DNA of 17,022 bases from JAWAFD01 sp964467175 (lineage in GTDB: Archaea; Micrarchaeota; Micrarchaeia; Anstonellales; J096), in the NCBI GenBank assembly GCA_964467175.1, contig CAYXNY010000018.1, positions 1 through 17,022 of the forward strand, given 5' to 3'. The translations under genes and the position numbers were made by a program. The notes beneath the pieces are model-generated. The model was not told the origin of the DNA, ran no database searches, and worked only from the letters and a program-made list of their open reading frames with translations. This document shows positions 1 through 5,451 of this stretch, piece by piece. The stretch's first letter is position 1, and each line of letters starts with the position of its first letter.

Positions 1-42
1 GTCAAGGTAGCGCATGGGCAGGTTGTTGTCTTCTCCGTTCAT
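1..42 (-). CDS. 5' end of an unidentified protein, cut by the window edge
   Basis: Fourteen codons are visible on the minus strand, reading MNGEDNNLPMRYLD, and the frame stays open to the window edge. The start is supported by an archaeal box A (CTTTTAAAT) centred 25 bases upstream, the usual distance for a leaderless transcript beginning at the ATG. No Shine-Dalgarno motif is seen. Too little of the protein is present to name a family. Confidence 0.5.
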   Translation of the reverse strand, partial: MNGEDNNLPMRYLD

Positions 43-62
43 ATTTCTATTACTCTTTTGTC

Positions 63-71
63 ATTTAAAAG
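63..71 (-). promoter_or_regulatory. Box A (TATA) for the gene leaving the left edge
   Basis: On the minus strand this reads CTTTTAAAT, close to the archaeal TFB/TBP consensus. Its centre is 25 bases from the ATG at 42, predicting a leaderless mRNA. Confidence 0.5.
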
Positions 72-85
72 TTTTTGGGTCGACT

Positions 86-120
86 AGGGGGAAACTATAT
101 GTATTCTTTATCTTCCCCCT
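86..120. repeat. Hairpin, inverted diverged copy of the 75-bp repeat core
   Basis: AGGGGGAA (86-93) pairs perfectly with TTCCCCCT (113-120) around a 19-base loop. The reverse complement of the whole segment aligns almost base for base with the repeat core at 447-479, with the same loop text around AATACATA and two single-base indels lying in opposite arms of the stem. It is therefore an inverted relative of the tandem repeat near the tRNA. It stands immediately before structure A, so the palindromic region has related hairpins at both sides. Confidence 0.7.
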
Positions 121-225
121 TAACACGGTGGAACAAGTGCCACCAGAGGGTTAGTATGGTTGGTGGCACCTAAGCCCTCACCCAAAAGCATAGTAAGGTT
201 GGGTGAGGGTTGTTCCGCCGTGTTA
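121..225. repeat. Y-shaped (three-way-junction) palindromic unit A
   Basis: The outer stem is 16 bp, 121-136 with 210-225, with a single T·G wobble (129/217). Directly inside it are two hairpins: one of 9 bp (137-145 with 161-169) and one of 11 perfect bp (175-185 with 199-209). They are separated by 5 bases (170-174), with no unpaired base between hairpins and outer stem. This geometry is repeated at 297-399. It could act as a structured RNA or as a foldable DNA end. No ORF of credible content lies here. The pairing is seen directly; the function is unknown. Confidence 0.8.
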
Positions 226-296
226 CTCGCCTACCCCCTTATGTAATTCTAATGCCTGTTCTCAACTCATTTTGGGGGTGAAGGGGAAATCGAGGA
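226..296. repeat. Spacer between the two Y-shaped units, with a weak hairpin
   Basis: This 71-base linker has ACCCCC (233-238) facing GGGGGT (274-279). Text just inside the left arm (TTATGTAATTCT) resembles the loop of the flanking hairpins (TATGTATTCT), so it may be a diverged third relative with the stem strands exchanged. No gene is seen in it. Confidence 0.4.
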
Positions 297-399
297 TGAT
301 GTGGTGAAGCAACCCACCCAACCATACTAACCATTTGGGTGGGCTTCGGTGCAACCCAACTCTTCTAACTACTTGGGTTGCACTTGCTTCGCCACATCA
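297..399. repeat. Y-shaped (three-way-junction) palindromic unit B
   Basis: The outer stem is 16 bp (297-312 with 384-399), with one T·G wobble at 305/391, the same rung as in unit A. Inside are a 9-bp hairpin (313-321 with 335-343), a 5-base linker (344-348) and an 11-bp hairpin (349-359 with 373-383). All element lengths equal those of unit A. The outer stem differs from A at six rungs, and all six are paired changes (A-T to G-C or the reverse). The loop CCATACTAACC (322-332) is the exact complement of GGTTAGTATGG (149-159) in unit A. Loop similarity suggests B is inverted relative to A, but stem lengths match in direct orientation, so orientation is ambiguous. Confidence 0.8.
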
Positions 400-433
400 A
401 AACCGCGAGGGGGCGAAGCCCCCTATGAGGTTT
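400..433. repeat. GC-rich hairpin between unit B and the tandem repeats
   Basis: AAACC (400-404) pairs with GGTTT (429-433). After an internal loop, AGGGGGC (408-414) pairs with GCCCCCT (418-424) around a GAA triloop. It sits one base after unit B and continues the chain of hairpins. Confidence 0.6.
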
Positions 434-440
434 GTCTGTT

Positions 441-632
441 GGAGCTAGGGGGAGATGAGAAATACATAAAGTTCCCCCTGGCCTCCGCAAAACCTCCTAA
501 TAACATAAGGGGGTTGGAGCTAGGGGGAGATGAGAAATACATAAAGTTCCCCCTGGCCTCCGCAAAACCTCCTAATAACATAAGGGGGTTGGAGCTAGGG
601 GGAGATGAGAAATACATAAAGTTCCCCCTGGC
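441..632. repeat. 75-bp tandem repeat, about 2.6 copies, next to tRNA-Val
   Basis: Copies begin at 441, 516 and 591 with GGAGCTAGGGGGAGATGAG; the first two are full 75-base units and the third ends near 632. They appear identical by eye. Each unit folds twice: a long arm (GGAGCTAGGGGGA near 441-453 with TCCCCCTGGCCTCC near 473-486, one bulge) and an 8-bp arm (491-498 with 508-515). The array stops four bases from the mature 3' end of the tRNA. Because 75 is divisible by three, both strands stay open and give repetitive pseudo-proteins, which I do not accept as genes. It could be a 3' processing or termination region of the tRNA transcript, or the edge of a mobile element. Confidence 0.85.
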
Positions 633-635
633 TTA

Positions 636-709
636 TGGGCCCACCAGGATTCGAACCTGGGATCTCCGCTGTGTGAGAGCGGCGTCTTAACCGTCTCGAC
701 TATAGGCCC
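636..709 (-). tRNA. tRNA-Val (anticodon CAC)
   Basis: On the minus strand the acceptor GGGCCTA pairs with TGGGCCC (one U·G). The D arm GTC/GAC carries GG in its loop. The anticodon stem CCGCT/AGCGG encloses loop CTCACAC with anticodon CAC, reading GTG valine codons. The T arm CCAGG/CCTGG encloses TTCGAAT. Position 73 is A, as expected for valine tRNA. CCA is not encoded; the next bases are TAA. No intron is present. The 74-base gene is divergent from the small gene at 775, and its 3' end faces the repeat array. Confidence 0.95.
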
Positions 710-733
710 TGAATTTTATTAAAGCCATCGCAA

Positions 734-745
734 GTATTAAAAACA
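734..745. promoter_or_regulatory. AT-rich core promoter between tRNA-Val and the small gene
   Basis: GTATTAAAAACA contains a box A-like TATTAAAA. Read on the minus strand (TTTTTAATAC) it lies about 25-30 bases upstream of the tRNA 5' end. On the plus strand it lies about 30-35 bases upstream of the ATG at 775. One element may serve both directions. Confidence 0.45.
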
Positions 746-774
746 TATTCACTGAAACAAATTTAGGTGTTTGC

Positions 775-969
775 ATGGAAACAAAAATTATCGTCATAGC
801 CTTAGCATTATTCCTTCTTTTCGGAATAGCGATGGTGCAAGCCCCAAGCTGGGAAGATGACTGGAGTTCTGATGAATACGATTATGGGACCTATGACTCC
901 GGCTGTTGCGGTCCAACATTCATAATACTCGCACTTGGGTTGGGACTGGTTTCATACAAACATTTTTAA
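775..969 (+). CDS. Small membrane or exported protein, 64 residues, unknown
   Basis: The product has a hydrophobic N-terminal segment (about residues 4-22) that looks like a signal peptide or membrane anchor. An acidic and aromatic middle (about 25-42, rich in D, E, Y, W, S) contains a CC pair. A second hydrophobic segment covers about 46-60 and ends with YKHF. A Shine-Dalgarno AGGTG (765-769) stands five bases before the ATG, which supports translation. The stop codon overlaps the box A of the next gene. I do not recognise the family. The layout suggests either two membrane helices with an external acidic loop or a short secreted peptide. Confidence 0.6.
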   Translation: METKIIVIALALFLLFGIAMVQAPSWEDDWSSDEYDYGTYDSGCCGPTFIILALGLGLVSYKHF

Positions 970-971
970 AC
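962..971 (+). promoter_or_regulatory. Box A for the 202-residue gene
   Basis: ATTTTTAAAC-type text overlaps the stop codon of the preceding gene and lies 26-30 bases before the ATG at 995. The transcript is probably leaderless. Confidence 0.45.
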
Positions 972-994
972 CTTTTTTAACACAAATATAGTGT

Positions 995-1603
995 ATGGAG
1001 AACTGCATGAAGAATGGAAGGCTAAGGTACGAAGAAGTAAAGGCTTATGCTTCTAATGGGCTATCTAAGTTCACCAAGCGAGAAAGACGCGAAACTTTCT
1101 TATGGTCATATGGTTTGATTGAAGAGATACAAAAAACCTACAGTAATGGCAACGGCAACGGCTTGGATAAATTAAATGGTGTTTTTGAAAAAAAAGTGGA
1201 ATCTCTGCGAAACCAAGGAATAGACCAAGCAAAGAGACTATCTCTTATAGCTATTCTGGATGAAAGTCCCATAGTGAGAAAACTTGCAGTCGTGCTTCTT
1301 CTCGGTCTCGCGACCAAAATAGCGAATTCGGAAAAAAACCCAGAGCGCGAAGAAGTTCAACTTGCTCATGATATATTCAACTTTGTTATATCCTATATAA
1401 AGGATGAAGAAAATATCGCAAAAATGATGAAAGAAGATACCAGTTTGTTATTGTTCATATTAAATAAAAGCGAAGCGTATCGTTCTGTGATATCAAAACT
1501 GGCTCTCTTTGAGCCTGTTGAAGATCCTGTTTCTGCTGACGATTGGAAATCGATGATTAGTAATCTTATTCCTGGGTCGGTGCCCATCCAAATATCCGAT
1601 TAG
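995..1603 (+). CDS. Uncharacterised alpha-helical protein, 202 residues
   Basis: This looks like a soluble, mostly helical protein with charged amphipathic stretches. A hydrophobic patch at about residues 95-108 (KLAVVLLLGLATKI) looks more like a buried helix than a membrane span. A short NGNGNG run near residue 52 is encoded by a repeated GGCAAC-like triplet pattern. No catalytic motif, metal ligand cluster or signal peptide is visible. The start at 995 is placed by the box A about 28 bases upstream; an internal ATG four codons later is an alternative. It ends 13 bases from the convergent glycosylase gene. Base composition is more AT-rich than the operons to the right. I cannot assign a function. 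Confidence 0.6.
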   Translation: MENCMKNGRLRYEEVKAYASNGLSKFTKRERRETFLWSYGLIEEIQKTYSNGNGNGLDKLNGVFEKKVESLRNQGIDQAKRLSLIAILDESPIVRKLAVVLLLGLATKIANSEKNPEREEVQLAHDIFNFVISYIKDEENIAKMMKEDTSLLLFILNKSEAYRSVISKLALFEPVEDPVSADDWKSMISNLIPGSVPIQISD

Positions 1604-1616
1604 CTTATGCTCTAGT

Positions 1617-2246
1617 CTATTTCAAAACCTTCCCAGTTTCCATGTACCACAGATACAAATCAAGCTCGCCCAGTTCCAAGCCTGCTTTTTTCGCAAGTTT
1701 TTCCAAAACCTTTTCAATTTCTAAATATTTTTTCTTTGTCATTGTTTTCGGCTTTTTTATTATTTTATTTTTTGCCAACAGGTCAACGATATGAAAATCA
1801 ACTATCGCCACATCCATAAACCCAACATTCCTGAGAAAGTGGCTCGCCTCTTTATACCCAAGCCCTTTAACATTTTTTACAAGCCATTCCCTCGCTTCCT
1901 TTCCGTTTCCAAAAGAAAAAACAATTCTCTTTATGTCTTTCGCGCATTTTTTTCTCGCCTCCACGATGAATTTCGCCCTCATGTTCGGAAAGCGATGGCC
2001 CAATTTTTTCAATTTTTTTGCGAGCACTTTTTCTTTCAATTTTAAAAACCCATCCCCAATCGCTCTTTGTATTCTAATCCCTCCTTCCGCAGAATAATTC
2101 GCAGTGAGCAGGCAAAAACAAAGTTCTTTGAAAATTTCTTTGCAGGGTTTTTTGCCCATTCGCTTAAATTCGTCTGCCCTTTCCGCCACTACCCTACCTA
2201 TTCTGCCTCTCTTTAATTTTTTTATTTCTCGCAAAAGTTTTTCCAT
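1617..2246 (-). CDS. ogg: 8-oxoguanine DNA glycosylase/AP lyase, archaeal Ogg2 type
   Basis: Base-excision repair enzyme that removes 8-oxoguanine and cuts the DNA backbone. The 209 residues match the short Ogg2 family (Methanocaldococcus jannaschii Ogg is about 207). The helix-hairpin-helix motif VKGLGYKEASHFLRNVG (about 126-142) carries the catalytic lysine K132, and the partner aspartate D150 follows in IVDFHI; their 18-residue spacing fits the family. The protein ends in lysine, and a C-terminal lysine helps recognise the oxidised base in archaeal Ogg2 structures. It is the last gene of the ferritin/superoxide reductase operon: nine bases separate it from the upstream stop, and an AGGAAG-like ribosome site precedes the ATG. 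Context strongly supports a role in oxidative damage repair. Confidence 0.9.
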   Translation of the reverse strand: MEKLLREIKKLKRGRIGRVVAERADEFKRMGKKPCKEIFKELCFCLLTANYSAEGGIRIQRAIGDGFLKLKEKVLAKKLKKLGHRFPNMRAKFIVEARKKCAKDIKRIVFSFGNGKEAREWLVKNVKGLGYKEASHFLRNVGFMDVAIVDFHIVDLLAKNKIIKKPKTMTKKKYLEIEKVLEKLAKKAGLELGELDLYLWYMETGKVLK

Positions 2247-2255
2247 CCCATCTTC

Positions 2256-2636
2256 CTATGCTTTCCAGAGCCCATGGATGTTGCAGTACTCTCTGACCAT
2301 TTGTACATCCTCTGCCTTAACCCCAAATTCCGCCTCCGGCTTCATCCCCGGCTTTAGAAATGCGAAATAATTTTTTCCATCCTTTGTTATTACCTCTATC
2401 CATTCAATGTAATGTTTTTCTTCCATGGGATGCGGGACAGAGCCGACCTTAACCCTTATCCCTTTCTTTGTTTTCTCAACCACCGGAACATGCTTCTCAT
2501 TTCCAACATCCTGAGTTTTTTCTTTCAAAAGCTCCATCGGCTGGCCGCAGCATACCAGCGTGCCGACTCCAGCATGCATCACTTCAACAATATTTCCGCA
2601 AACATTGCATTTGTATACCTGAAACTTTTCAGTCAT
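2256..2636 (-). CDS. Superoxide reductase, desulfoferrodoxin type (2Fe-SOR)
   Basis: Reduces superoxide to hydrogen peroxide in the cytoplasm without making oxygen, as is typical of anaerobes. An N-terminal desulforedoxin domain has the rubredoxin-like iron site C10-x2-C13 and C29-C30. It is followed by the neelaredoxin domain with the catalytic iron ligands H49, H69, H75, C118 and H121. E47 and K48, the residues that steer superoxide, are present in EKHVP. At 126 residues it has the normal length of two-iron enzymes. It lies eight bases after the ferritin-like gene and nine before the Ogg gene on the same strand, so the three are probably one transcript. Electron donors are usually rubredoxins; none is encoded in the window. 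Confidence 0.95.
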   Translation of the reverse strand: MTEKFQVYKCNVCGNIVEVMHAGVGTLVCCGQPMELLKEKTQDVGNEKHVPVVEKTKKGIRVKVGSVPHPMEEKHYIEWIEVITKDGKNYFAFLKPGMKPEAEFGVKAEDVQMVREYCNIHGLWKA

Positions 2637-2644
2637 GCCATCAC

Positions 2645-3118
2645 TTAAATTTCTTCAGACAAATTTTCAAACCTTTGCTCATGCTCAATCTCTTCGTTCA
2701 TTATATGGATCATCAACTGATAGGTTATCTCATCCTTTCCCTTCACCATCTCAGCTATTTTCTTATAAACATCTATCGCGCATCTTTCGCCTTTTATTCC
2801 GGCTTCCAGCGCTTTTTTCACATTCTCGTTTGGAACCTCATACCCGCAGTTTGTTTTTGAGTAATACTCCTTCGGGTCCACGATCGGCTTTCCTCCGAGC
2901 TGAATTATTCTCTCTGTAAGCTCGGTTGCATGCTCCAGCTCCTCATTTGCAATCGCCTCAAGCTCCTTTGCCGCAACACTCGCCATTTTTCCTTTTATTA
3001 TTTTTGCCGAATTCCAGTACTGGAGGTATGCAAGCCACTCATCGGCCAAAGCCTTGTTCAGCTCAGAAATTATCCTCTCGGCATCCTTTCCCACAATCTC
3101 TTTTGCTTTTTTTCCCAT
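2645..3118 (-). CDS. Ferritin-like di-iron protein, possibly thioferritin (Dps-like)
   Basis: A four-helix-bundle protein of 157 residues. The di-iron ligands are in order: E27, E60-x2-H63, E111 and E143-x2-H146. This is the bacterioferritin/Dps-like pattern for iron oxidation, peroxide removal and iron storage. Two cysteines (C91 in TNCGYE and C113 in GERC, beside ligand E111) recall the cysteine pair of archaeal Dps-like 'thioferritins'; that link is an inference. A Shine-Dalgarno GGTGAG (3127-3122) stands three to four bases before the ATG, with an AT-rich promoter upstream. It is first in an operon with superoxide reductase and Ogg: SOR makes peroxide, this protein would use peroxide and iron, and Ogg repairs oxidised guanine. 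A rubrerythrin-type role is possible, but no rubredoxin domain is present. Confidence 0.85.
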   Translation of the reverse strand: MGKKAKEIVGKDAERIISELNKALADEWLAYLQYWNSAKIIKGKMASVAAKELEAIANEELEHATELTERIIQLGGKPIVDPKEYYSKTNCGYEVPNENVKKALEAGIKGERCAIDVYKKIAEMVKGKDEITYQLMIHIMNEEIEHEQRFENLSEEI

Positions 3119-3176
3119 GTACTCACCGCATAAACTACTATAATAAAATTAAAAAAGTTTTGTATAGATCTGAAAT
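3119..3176. promoter_or_regulatory. Divergent promoter region, oxidative-stress operon / CoA-binding gene
   Basis: This 58-base gap separates two divergent starts. AAATTAAAAAAG near 3146-3157 lies about 25 bases before the plus-strand ATG at 3177 (leaderless). On the minus strand TTTAATTTTATTA serves the ferritin-like gene, whose transcript has a short leader with GGTGAG. Confidence 0.5.
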
Positions 3177-3587
3177 ATGCTCAAAGATTTTTTGAACAAG
3201 AAAAATATAATCGCAGTTGCCGGTGCAAGCAGGGACAAGGATAAATACGGATACAAGCTTTACAAAGCGATTCTGCATGCGGGCTATGAGGTTTATCCGG
3301 TAAATCCAAACACAAAAGAAATAGACGGAAATCCATGCTATCCATCGCTTGTATCCGTTCCGAAAAAGCCGGATGTTGTGATAACGGTTGTTCCGCCGGA
3401 AATTACAGAAAAAATTGTTGAGGAAGCGAAAGAGCTTGGAATAAAAAAAGTTTGGATGCAGCCCGGAAGCGAATCCGAAAAAGCGATCGAATTCTGCAAT
3501 CGGAACAAAATTGAAGTGGTTGCAAGGATGTGCTTTGTTGCAGATGGGCTGAAAGAGGACCTCGAGAAGCTTGCATTTGATTTATAA
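3177..3587 (+). CDS. CoA-binding domain protein, YccU-like
   Basis: A single Rossmann-type CoA-binding domain of 136 residues. The nucleotide-binding loop is IIAVAGASRDKDKYG (about 11-25). The family segments GYEVYPVNPNTKEIDG (about 36-51), DVVITVVPPE (about 66-75) and WMQPGSES (about 93-100) follow. The family resembles the CoA-binding domain of succinyl-CoA synthetase and ADP-forming acyl-CoA synthetases, but stand-alone members have no established enzymatic role. The start is fixed by a box A about 25 bases upstream. A T-rich tract after the stop (3587-3603) could terminate transcription. The next gene has its own promoter overlapping this stop codon. Confidence 0.85.
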   Translation: MLKDFLNKKNIIAVAGASRDKDKYGYKLYKAILHAGYEVYPVNPNTKEIDGNPCYPSLVSVPKKPDVVITVVPPEITEKIVEEAKELGIKKVWMQPGSESEKAIEFCNRNKIEVVARMCFVADGLKEDLEKLAFDL

Positions 3588-3588
3588 T
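3581..3588 (+). promoter_or_regulatory. Box A overlapping the stop of the CoA-binding gene
   Basis: TTTATAAT lies 25-26 bases (centre to start) before the ATG at 3610 and includes the TAA stop of the previous gene. The T-rich stretch after it may double as a terminator of that gene. Confidence 0.55.
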
Positions 3589-3609
3589 TTTTTCTTTTCT
3601 TTCTAACCC

Positions 3610-4080
3610 ATGGAAAAACTATACTATCTTCTCTACCCTATGCGCGTCTGCCTCATCACCTCCTCTTATGGCGGAAAGGATAACATAATGGCTGCGAGCT
3701 GGGTCTATCCTCTTTCCTTCGACCCGCCTATGTTCGGGGTTTCTGTTTCAAAAAAGCGGTTTTCCTACAGCCTGATAAAAAGAGGGAAGGCTTTTGGAAT
3801 AAACTTGGTTTCTCCTGAAATGAGAGAAGCGGTTTTGGTTTGCGGAAGGAAGAGCGGGGAACAAATCGATAAGTTCAAGGAGGCGAAGCTTGCAAAAGAG
3901 AAAGGGAAGATTGTTCCTCTCATAAAAGAAAGCCCAGCGAGCATTGAATGCGAGCTCGTGAAAGAAATAGAAACAGGAGACCACGTTCTTTTCGTCGGAA
4001 AAGCAGCGAATGTTGTGAAAAGAAAAGAAGAAAGCAAAGGCCTTTACCACGCTGGCGGGGATAATTTTGAAATAATTTAA
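3610..4080 (+). CDS. Flavin reductase-like FMN-binding protein
   Basis: The 156-residue product has the split-barrel flavin reductase-like domain seen in flavoredoxins and archaeal flavoproteins. Family segments seen: GGKDNIMAASWVYPLSFDPP (about 21-40), where substrate and FMN binding residues lie; VSVSKKRFSY (44-53); and GINLVS (63-68). Members bind FMN and pass electrons from NAD(P)H or partner proteins. In an anaerobe near superoxide reductase it may act in redox balance, but no direct link is shown. It has its own promoter at 3581-3588 and probably a leaderless mRNA. T-rich tracts follow the stop (4085-4089 and 4100-4107). Substrate cannot be told from sequence. Confidence 0.8.
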   Translation: MEKLYYLLYPMRVCLITSSYGGKDNIMAASWVYPLSFDPPMFGVSVSKKRFSYSLIKRGKAFGINLVSPEMREAVLVCGRKSGEQIDKFKEAKLAKEKGKIVPLIKESPASIECELVKEIETGDHVLFVGKAANVVKRKEESKGLYHAGGDNFEII

Positions 4081-4118
4081 GGAATTTTTCCGCCTGAATT
4101 TTTTTTGCAATCGTTTTG

Positions 4119-4127
4119 TTTTTAAAC
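4119..4127 (+). promoter_or_regulatory. Box A for pdaD
   Basis: TTTTTAAAC is centred about 28 bases before the ATG at 4151. No Shine-Dalgarno is seen, so a leaderless transcript is likely. Confidence 0.55.
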
Positions 4128-4150
4128 ATTTTCCTAAAAAAAGCAAGCAC

Positions 4151-4693
4151 ATGGTTCCTACAAAAGTTTTCTTTACTAAAGGAGTTGGGATACACAAGGA
4201 TAGACTGGCGTCTTTTGAGGCTGCATTGAGAATGGCCGGCATCGCGTATTTCAATCTTGTCTATGTTTCCAGCATTCTTCCTCCTGGCTGCAAGATCATC
4301 CCGGAGCAGGAAGGGCTGAAGGAAATGAGACCCGGCCAGATTGTTCATGTAGTGATGGCGAGGAACGAAACAAATGAACCGAACAGAATGGTTTCTGCAG
4401 CTATAGGCGCTGCAATTCCAACAAACCCGGAAGTGCACGGTTATCTTTCCGAGCACCATGCTTTTGGAGAAACAGACGAGAAAAGCGGGGAGTATGCAGA
4501 GGACTTAGCTGCAACTATGCTTGCGACTACTTTGGGGATAGAATTTGACGCAAACAAGGACTGGAGCGAAAGGGAGATGGAATTTAAGGCAAGCGGGCAT
4601 ATTTTCAAGACGACAAATATCGTTCAGTCAGCAAGGGGGAATAAAGACGGGCTGTGGACAACTGTGATCGCAGCAGCAGTTTTTGTTCCATAA
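4151..4693 (+). CDS. pdaD: Pyruvoyl-dependent arginine decarboxylase proenzyme
   Basis: Converts arginine to agmatine and CO2, the first step of archaeal polyamine synthesis; agmatine also modifies tRNA-Ile2. The 180-residue proenzyme has the self-cleavage site YVSSILPPG. Cleavage between S40 and S41 would release a beta chain of about 40 residues and an alpha chain whose S41 becomes the pyruvoyl cofactor. Family segments FFTKGVGIHKDRLASFEAAL (7-26), GQIVHVVMAR (62-71) and GYLSEHHAFGE (97-107, with acidic residues E101 and E107) are all present. The enzyme usually forms a trimer of alpha-beta pairs. The length is close to the family norm. Its promoter is separate from the upstream gene, and the box A of the ZIP gene overlaps its stop. 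Confidence 0.95.
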   Translation: MVPTKVFFTKGVGIHKDRLASFEAALRMAGIAYFNLVYVSSILPPGCKIIPEQEGLKEMRPGQIVHVVMARNETNEPNRMVSAAIGAAIPTNPEVHGYLSEHHAFGETDEKSGEYAEDLAATMLATTLGIEFDANKDWSEREMEFKASGHIFKTTNIVQSARGNKDGLWTTVIAAAVFVP

Positions 4694-4697
4694 AATA
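4689..4697 (+). promoter_or_regulatory. Possible box A for the ZIP transporter gene
   Basis: CATAAAATA includes the stop codon of pdaD and is centred 25 bases before the ATG at 4718. This is the same stop-overlapping arrangement as at 962 and 3581. Confidence 0.4.
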
Positions 4698-4717
4698 GCT
4701 CCTTCATACTGATTTTT

Positions 4718-5446
4718 ATGGATGTTTTCTTCTGGATTTTTGGAATTTTGCTCATCAACACGCTTATAGGCGGGGCGGGAATACTCTCCCTCTGGGTTGT
4801 TAAGAAAAATCTGCGGAGAATCGCTTTTTTGCTTATGTCCTTTGCAGCCGGAAACCTTTTAGGGGGCGCTTTTTTCCATCTGCTCGTCCATTCTTTGGAA
4901 GAGGTTGATGCAGAGCTGGTTTTCGTATCCGCGCTGTCTGGCTTTTTGGTATTCTTCATATTTGAAAACTACCTGCATTTTCACAGATGCGCGGAGTGCA
5001 AGATTCATCCTTACACATACACTGTTCTTATAGGCGATGCGATACACAACATATTTGATGGGATTGTTGTTGCGATTACCTTTCTCCTCTCAATACCGCT
5101 CGGAATCGCAACCAGCATCGCGATACTTATGCACGAGATCCCCCAAGAACTCGGCATCTTCGGGGTGATGGTCCATTCCGGACAGGACAAAAAGAAATCC
5201 ATCCTCTATCCTCTGCTCGCCCAATCTACCTCCATCATTGGCGGTATTCTGGGCTATGCATTCTCTTCTTCTCTTGAAGAATACATCCCCCTCTTCCTTC
5301 CATTTGTCGCTGGAGGGTTTATCTATATTGCATCTGCCGACCTCATCCCAGAAATACACAAATCTGAAAAATGGCAGAAAATTGAGGGAATACTTGCTTT
5401 GTTTTTTGGGTTGTCGCTTATGTGGGCGCTGAAAGGCCTGCACTAG
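4718..5446 (+). CDS. ZIP-family divalent metal transporter
   Basis: A membrane protein of 242 residues with about seven or eight predicted helices that would import zinc, iron or manganese. The two metal-binding helices are recognisable: GDAIHNIFDG (106-115; ligands H110, N111, D114) and HEIPQELG (139-146; H139, E140, E144). The loop between helices 3 and 4 is short and rich in ligands, HFHRCAECKIH (87-97), and may bind cytoplasmic metal. Two further acidic/histidine sites appear in the last helices (ADLIPEIH, 207-214). It starts 24 bases after pdaD with a possible promoter of its own. It ends five bases from the convergent permease gene, the two stops sitting in a small CTAGC/GCTAG palindrome. 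Metal preference cannot be read from the sequence. Confidence 0.9.
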   Translation: MDVFFWIFGILLINTLIGGAGILSLWVVKKNLRRIAFLLMSFAAGNLLGGAFFHLLVHSLEEVDAELVFVSALSGFLVFFIFENYLHFHRCAECKIHPYTYTVLIGDAIHNIFDGIVVAITFLLSIPLGIATSIAILMHEIPQELGIFGVMVHSGQDKKKSILYPLLAQSTSIIGGILGYAFSSSLEEYIPLFLPFVAGGFIYIASADLIPEIHKSEKWQKIEGILALFFGLSLMWALKGLH

Positions 5447-5451
5447 CAGGG

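Noticed and set aside
441..632. CRISPR array
   Set aside because: The 75-base units are contiguous and identical with no unique spacers, and no cas genes are present.
349..690. Open frame of 113 residues with a threefold repeated GLELGGDEKYIKFPLASAK pattern, and its antisense partner at 423-617
   Set aside because: The frames stay open only because the 75-bp repeat length is divisible by three; the plus frame runs through the antisense of the tRNA gene and the hairpins and has no promoter or ribosome site.
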